A model generated the notes under the pieces. It saw only the letters and a program-made list of their open reading frames with translations. It had not been told where the DNA came from and did not search any database. DNA of 9,154 nt. It comes from Verrucomicrobiota bacterium (GTDB lineage: Bacteria > Verrucomicrobiota > Verrucomicrobiia > Chthoniobacterales > UBA6821). The DNA lies in contig VHCR01000045.1 of assembly GCA_016871655.1 (NCBI GenBank), positions 1 to 9,154 of the forward strand. Direction: 5' to 3'. A program made the translations under genes and the position numbers. How positions within the stretch are numbered: position 1 is the first letter of the stretch; every line of letters begins with the position of its first letter. Shown in pieces: positions 6,000 through 9,154 of this stretch.

Positions 6000-6794
6000 T
6001 TATTGAGCAGCGTTAGAAGTGGAGTTTTTTTTATGCAACTTTCCTTTGGAGGGAGGAGGAGTTGGTGCATTGGTTAAATTTGTTGAGCCAGTTGCAGGGA
6101 GAGTTAAAGGAATAGTCGGCTCCACTCCGTTCTGCTCAATACGCCTGAGATAGGCTCCTTGCATCACATCGCACCGCTCGCTCAACGAAGGATCAATCTG
6201 CTTCATCCGCTTAAAGAGAAGTTCGTAATACGCTTTTAATGTCTGGCGTTGTCCCTCTGGCGTTGTGGCCTTATCAGCTGCCTGACGAAGCGCAACGACA
6301 GCCTCTTCTTTTTCTACCTGGGTACGAACTTCATTGTAGCGAACTTTGATTTCATGTTTTTTCTTCTCAATACTTTCGGTACTATTGACAGGCGAAGCTT
6401 GTTCTGGAAGCGTTTCAGCTGTGCCTCCAGCATTAGGATCCATCGGAAGAGGAGCATTGGTAGAATTTTCCGCCGATGCCGGAGGAGGAATCATGGAAGG
6501 ATCTGTTGGAACAATTCCATTTGTGCTTGGTTCCGCATCCGGAGAAGAAGCATTCGTTCTATTCGAATCCGTTGAAGGTGTTTTGCTCTGACTGGAAAAA
6601 GGAGTTTTAGATTCTTCCGCAGAAGTTGCATCACTGACCGACATCACCTTCGAATCCTCTTGAGAAGCAGAAGAAGCGACTACTGAAGTCCCAGCTGATT
6701 TTGCTTCCTGAGCTCTCGCAGAATAAATCAATCCAATGATAATTGACCAACAAGTTACAAAGCCGACCAACCTATTAGTGATTTTATTTTTCAT
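6000..6794 (-). CDS. Secreted Ser/Pro-rich protein upstream of prs, unknown function
   Basis: This 264-residue protein starts at the ATG at 6794, chosen because MKNKITNR plus a hydrophobic stretch and ARA-QE make a standard signal peptide. ATGs at 6800 and 6821 and a GTG at 6839 are longer options. After the signal, about 110 residues are rich in Ser, Thr, Pro, Ala and Asn and look disordered. Next is a helical domain (about 140-225) with many Lys, Glu and Arg. It contains the motif 'LKAYYELLFKRMKQIDPSLSER' (split here: LKAYYELLF, then KRMKQIDPSL). A second disordered tail ends the protein. I associate this helical motif with an uncharacterised protein group in Verrucomicrobiota. No enzyme motif is seen. 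It shares a TAA-ATG junction with prs, so the two are probably one transcript, though a functional link is not evident. Confidence 0.7.
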   Translation of the reverse strand: MKNKITNRLVGFVTCWSIIIGLIYSARAQEAKSAGTSVVASSASQEDSKVMSVSDATSAEESKTPFSSQSKTPSTDSNRTNASSPDAEPSTNGIVPTDPSMIPPPASAENSTNAPLPMDPNAGGTAETLPEQASPVNSTESIEKKKHEIKVRYNEVRTQVEKEEAVVALRQAADKATTPEGQRQTLKAYYELLFKRMKQIDPSLSERCDVMQGAYLRRIEQNGVEPTIPLTLPATGSTNLTNAPTPPPSKGKLHKKNSTSNAAQ

Positions 6795-6880
6795 GCTCAT
6801 AGTAAAAAAGTATTTAAACATAAAGAAGACTAGGAACACAAAGAAATTGTCTTTTAAAAACCTTCAACTTTCCGCCTCTA

Positions 6881-7058
6881 GCCCGCAAATTTCATACTGA
6901 TTCGTCGCGAGGCGCTGCGAATCCTGATGCAGACAAGGAAGGCGATGGGTTGCGACGACGGCTGTATGCTCCATACCGCCCGAGGAGCAATCCGAGCCTG
7001 ACGCTGTATCCATCAGGGTTTCGCAAGCCGTAGCAGGATCAGTATGAAATTTGCGGGT
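6881..7058. repeat. Long imperfect palindrome with 20-base terminal inverted repeats
   Basis: CCCGCAAATTTCATACTGAT at 6882-6901 is the exact inverse complement of 7038-7057. The arms continue to pair with mismatches and small bulges through the interior. GTATG (6964-6968) and CATAC (6972-6976) close a three-base loop at the exact centre, so the whole piece can fold as one rod on either strand. TA dinucleotides lie at both outer edges (6879-6880 and 7059-7060), as for TA-targeting miniature elements. The interior is more GC-rich than its flanks. No protein is encoded. It lies between two divergent genes, so a terminator role is unlikely. Confidence 0.8.
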
Positions 7059-7205
7059 TAACCCTCATATTTGAGCTTGATTGCAACTCACTCGTTCCCG
7101 CGAGGCTCGCCCCTGCTGGTTGCGTTCGGCAGTCGATGCGGCTGCTGCTACGCAGCGCGTGTGTGCTCCGTAGCACGAAGATTTACTATGAAATATTCGT
7201 GTTAA
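7058..7205. repeat. Second, degenerate copy of the palindromic element
   Basis: The left end (TTAACCCTCATATTTGA, from 7058) resembles the left end of the neighbouring element. The right end (CCGTAGCA at 7168 and CTATGAAATATTCGTGTTAA at 7186-7205) resembles 7028-7061, with about four in five bases matching in the last 20. The interior has small stems such as GTGCT-CCGT-AGCAC, but the overall palindrome is weak. The copy lies directly next to the first. Confidence 0.5.
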
Positions 7206-7236
7206 TTCAACAGTATTTTAATTTCTCAAACTTTTT

Positions 7237-7265
7237 CTAACAAAATCGGGAAAATGCGCTATACT
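7237..7265 (+). promoter_or_regulatory. Promoter for the plus-strand secreted protein
   Basis: CTAACA (7237-7242, 4 of 6 to the -35 consensus), a 17-base spacer and TATACT (7260-7265, 5 of 6 to the -10) predict a start near 7272, about 20 bases before the ATG at 7294. Confidence 0.5.
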
Positions 7266-7293
7266 GCCCCCTTTGTAAAACTAACTCTCTCCC

Positions 7294-7762
7294 ATGAACG
7301 GAATTTTTCTTTTTTTTCTGGTGACTTGGTTTGCTTACGCTCCTCTTTTTGCTGTTGAGCAGAAAAATACTTCTCCGATCATTAGAGTGTCTGATTATTA
7401 CAGTATGCTGACGAGAGTGCCTGACGCTACTGGACTTTATAGCGATGAAATGGCAGCAGACCCTGAGGGATGTGGCATCATTCGCATGGAAACAGATACG
7501 GGTTATGCCTACAAGATGGTTGCTGGTATGGAGAATCAACCAATGAAAGGAATGGCTTGCAGCGTGGCCGCAGCGTCTTGAAGTAGAGCGTCAACAAAGG
7601 GAAGAAGCGCGCTTAGAGCAAGAGCGATTAGCTGAAGAGGCGAAGAAGCAAGCAGCAGTAGAAGAAGAAAACCGCAAAAGGCAACAAGCGGAAGCTGAAC
7701 TTCTAGCTGCTGAAAATGCAAAAAAGACTTCTCGGAAAAAAGGTGGTAAGAAAAAGAAATAA
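7294..7762 (+). CDS. Small secreted coiled-coil protein, interrupted by a one-base frameshift
   Basis: The first frame (95 codons, TGA at 7579-7581) starts with a signal peptide, MNGIFLFFLVTWFAYAPLFA, and a segment of unknown family. The +1 frame is open from 7547 to the TAA at 7760-7762. It encodes a long charged helix (LEVERQQREEARLEQERL, then AEEAKKQAA and so on) ending in a Lys-rich tail, GGKKKK. Both halves look protein-like. Removing one A from the AAA run at 7546-7548 joins them as NQPMKEWLAAWPQRLEVER, giving a protein of about 155 residues. The cause may be a sequencing error, a recent mutation, or frameshifting. The helix resembles TolA/TonB-like charged coiled coils only in composition. 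I do not recognise a function. A good promoter lies just upstream, and repeat elements flank the gene on both sides. Confidence 0.6.
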
Positions 7763-7784
7763 TCGTTCACCCAATGTCGTTAAC

Positions 7785-7804
7785 TTAATCCGCATATTTC
7801 AATT
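7785..7804. repeat. Third end of the palindromic element
   Basis: TTAATCCGCATATTTCAATT resembles the left end TTAACCCGCAAATTTCATA of the elements at 6881-7205. It is inverted relative to the right end at 7186-7205, so the plus-strand gene lies between facing ends. No matching second end is seen before bioF. It occupies the 64-base gap between the convergent genes, where no intrinsic terminator is visible. Confidence 0.35.
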
Positions 7805-7826
7805 TAATACACTATAAATCGATTGC

Positions 7827-9023
7827 CTAAGTTGGCAGCATTGACTGGAGAAATAACCGGGCTAGATTCAAACTCATAACAAAACTTTTAATTGTGTGCT
7901 CTGTGTGCGCTGCGCTTATGGTGATTCTAAGGCGCGCATGGCCGCGGGCAACCGTGGGATAGCGAATGGCCGGAACATAAAAACCACGCTCCAAAAGTTG
8001 TTCAGCAGCGGTGAGGGAATTTTTTTCTTCACCTAAAAAGAGGGGCAAGATGGCGCTCTCGGCCTGGGGTAATTGTTTCATTGCTGCTTGAAAAAGAGAA
8101 ATATTTTTCCAAAGTTGTTCGTTCAATATTTCTCCTTCGTTGCTGTTGATGATAGCAAGGCCGGTGCGTGCGGCTGCAGCAACAGCTGGAGGCTGTGCCG
8201 TTGAAAATATAAAACTCCGAGCTCGATGAAGTAAGTAGTCGATCAGTTGTCGCGAGCCAGCGAGATAGCCTCCAGCCGCGCCTACTGCTTTGCCGAGGGT
8301 GCCCATTTGAAAGTCAATTCTGTTACTGAGTCCTAGCTCTCCAGCAAGGCCTCCCATGCGCCTTTGAGGCTTGCCGCGAATACCGATGGCATGAGACTCA
8401 TCCAAAAAAAGGAGCGCGCCGTAGCGTTCTTTGAGCTCTGCAATTTCGCGTAATGGAGCCAGATCTCCATCCATGCTAAAAATCGATTCGGTGACGATGA
8501 GAATTTCTCCACAAGGAAATTTTTTGCGAGCCCATTGCAACTGCTCTTCGAGTTGATTCAAATCGTTATGTCGAAAGATTCGCAAGGTAGCTTTGCTCTG
8601 TCGAGCCCCATCAACAAGGCTCGCATGGGCTAATTTATCGAGAAGAATCACATCGCCATGCTCCATCAAAATGGAAAGCACTCCGGAAGAGGCTGCGTAA
8701 CCGGTTGAGAAAAAAAGTGCCGCCTCTGCTTGCTTCGCTACTGCAAGTTCCTCTTCGAGTTGCAAGTGTTCCGAAGTCGTGCCACAAATTAAGCGTGATG
8801 CCGTGGCTCCAAAACCAAAGTCGCACATTGCTCGCACGGCAGCCTCTTGCAACGCAGGATGTGAGGCGAGTCCTAAATAATCATTCGAAGAAAAATTCAA
8901 CAATGTTTTCCCAGCGACAACAATTTCAGTTCCTGAAACTTTCTCGACGCAGCGCAACGTTCGTTGCAAATTTTGAGCTTTCAGCTTTGCGAGTTCGCGC
9001 TCTATTCGTTCAGTGAAATGCAT
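7827..9023 (-). CDS. bioF: 8-amino-7-oxononanoate synthase
   Basis: This 398-residue PLP enzyme of the alpha-oxoamine synthase family is most likely BioF, which condenses pimeloyl-ACP or pimeloyl-CoA with alanine in biotin synthesis. Seen are NFSSNDYLGLASHP (43-56), the SRLICGT loop (76-82), H133 in DKLAHASL (stacks on PLP), FSMDGD (182-187), DESHAIG with D208 and H211 (contact PLP), and the Schiff-base lysine K245 in TLGKAVG. The C-terminal VPAIRYPTVARGHARLRIT segment is the BioF-like form, which favours it over 2-amino-3-ketobutyrate ligase. The length is about 10-15 residues longer than E. coli BioF. No other biotin gene is in view, and the gene upstream is cut off. Serine palmitoyltransferase-like or other family members cannot be fully excluded. 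Confidence 0.88.
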   Translation of the reverse strand: MHFTERIERELAKLKAQNLQRTLRCVEKVSGTEIVVAGKTLLNFSSNDYLGLASHPALQEAAVRAMCDFGFGATASRLICGTTSEHLQLEEELAVAKQAEAALFFSTGYAASSGVLSILMEHGDVILLDKLAHASLVDGARQSKATLRIFRHNDLNQLEEQLQWARKKFPCGEILIVTESIFSMDGDLAPLREIAELKERYGALLFLDESHAIGIRGKPQRRMGGLAGELGLSNRIDFQMGTLGKAVGAAGGYLAGSRQLIDYLLHRARSFIFSTAQPPAVAAAARTGLAIINSNEGEILNEQLWKNISLFQAAMKQLPQAESAILPLFLGEEKNSLTAAEQLLERGFYVPAIRYPTVARGHARLRITISAAHTEHTIKSFVMSLNLARLFLQSMLPT

Positions 9024-9110
9024 AGGGATCAGTCTCGGGTTAGTGCGTTAGAAATTTGCTGATGTTGATGAAGAGCAAGGGCGGCGGCGCACAGCGGCTG
9101 AGTGTATATC

Positions 9111-9154
9111 TTAATACTCGATGACGCGAGCACCGACGCGACGCGGCTCTTCGC
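9111..9154 (-). CDS. Possible C-terminal end of an unidentified protein (partial)
   Basis: A frame entering from the right edge reads EEPRRVGARVIEY and stops at TAA (9111-9113). The sequence looks protein-like and ends about 90 bases before bioF in the same orientation, but thirteen residues are too few to name it. Another minus-strand frame is open for about 40 codons here, with a less convincing composition. Confidence 0.3.
   Translation of the reverse strand, partial: EEPRRVGARVIEY

Noticed and set aside
5553..6077. Long plus-strand open frame opposite prs
   Set aside because: It is the complement of the clearly conserved prs gene and has no protein-like family features.
6881..7061. Integron attC site, because of a long imperfect palindrome ending in GTTAACC
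   Set aside because: The left end lacks the RYYYAAC core, the right end does not fit GTTRRRY, and no integrase or cassette array is visible.
7579..7581. Programmed +1 frameshift of the prfB or antizyme type
   Set aside because: The TCT-TGA context lacks an upstream SD-like stimulator, and a one-base homopolymer change explains the break more simply.
7536..7721. Leu-rich minus-strand open frame opposite the coiled-coil segment
   Set aside because: Its Leu/Ala richness is just the complement of Glu/Lys/Gln codons in the plus-strand helix.

Overview
The window looks like a piece of a bacterial chromosome of moderate GC content. Its core is a translation and nucleotide block on the minus strand, in the order prs - rplY - pth - rpsF - ssb. 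A block running from the long CTC-type bL25 gene through pth to rpsF resembles the ctc-pth-rpsF arrangement known from Chlamydiae and relatives. Together with a secreted protein upstream of prs that looks like an uncharacterised family I associate with Verrucomicrobiota, it suggests a member of the PVC superphylum, probably Verrucomicrobiota. This assignment rests on memory of gene order and protein style, not on a search.

Layout on the minus strand, from right to left. The C-terminal end of an unidentified protein may enter at the right edge (9111-9154). Next is bioF (7827-9023), the biotin-pathway 8-amino-7-oxononanoate synthase. A short secreted coiled-coil protein lies on the plus strand (7294-7762) and is interrupted by an apparent one-base frameshift. 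Its divergent neighbour is a secreted Ser/Pro-rich protein (6000-6794) whose stop codon abuts prs. Then follow prs (5046-5999), a 246-bp structured leader, rplY (4137-4799), pth (3381-3980), rpsF (2973-3308) and ssb (2456-2935). The rpsR and rplI genes often found next to rpsF are absent here. Instead comes a secreted protein with N-terminal Tyr/Asn/Ser repeats and a possible chagasin-like domain (1426-2202), then a thioredoxin-like protein (823-1386) overlapping a PAP2 membrane phosphatase (200-838).

The most unusual content is between the genes. Many junctions carry degenerate tandem repeats of 6-8 bases (units such as CTGTAAC, TTCTAAC and ACTTCA), often running up to the start codon. Two CTGTAAC arrays in opposite orientation flank the secreted-protein gene at 1426-2202 and share a 19-base inverted repeat with one mismatch. 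The divergent region 6795-7293 holds a roughly 176-bp imperfect palindrome with perfect 20-base ends. A second degenerate copy lies beside it, and a third end lies beyond the plus-strand gene. No gene here has a recognisable Shine-Dalgarno sequence, and several starts are preceded by pyrimidine-rich sequence.

The conserved block supplies PRPP, ribosomal proteins bL25 and bS6, peptidyl-tRNA recycling and the single-strand DNA-binding protein. The genes on either side are accessory: secreted proteins of unknown role, a redox-fold protein, a lipid-phosphate phosphatase-type enzyme and biotin synthesis. I recognise no complete new defence or mobile system. The repeat architecture is the strongest candidate for something undescribed.
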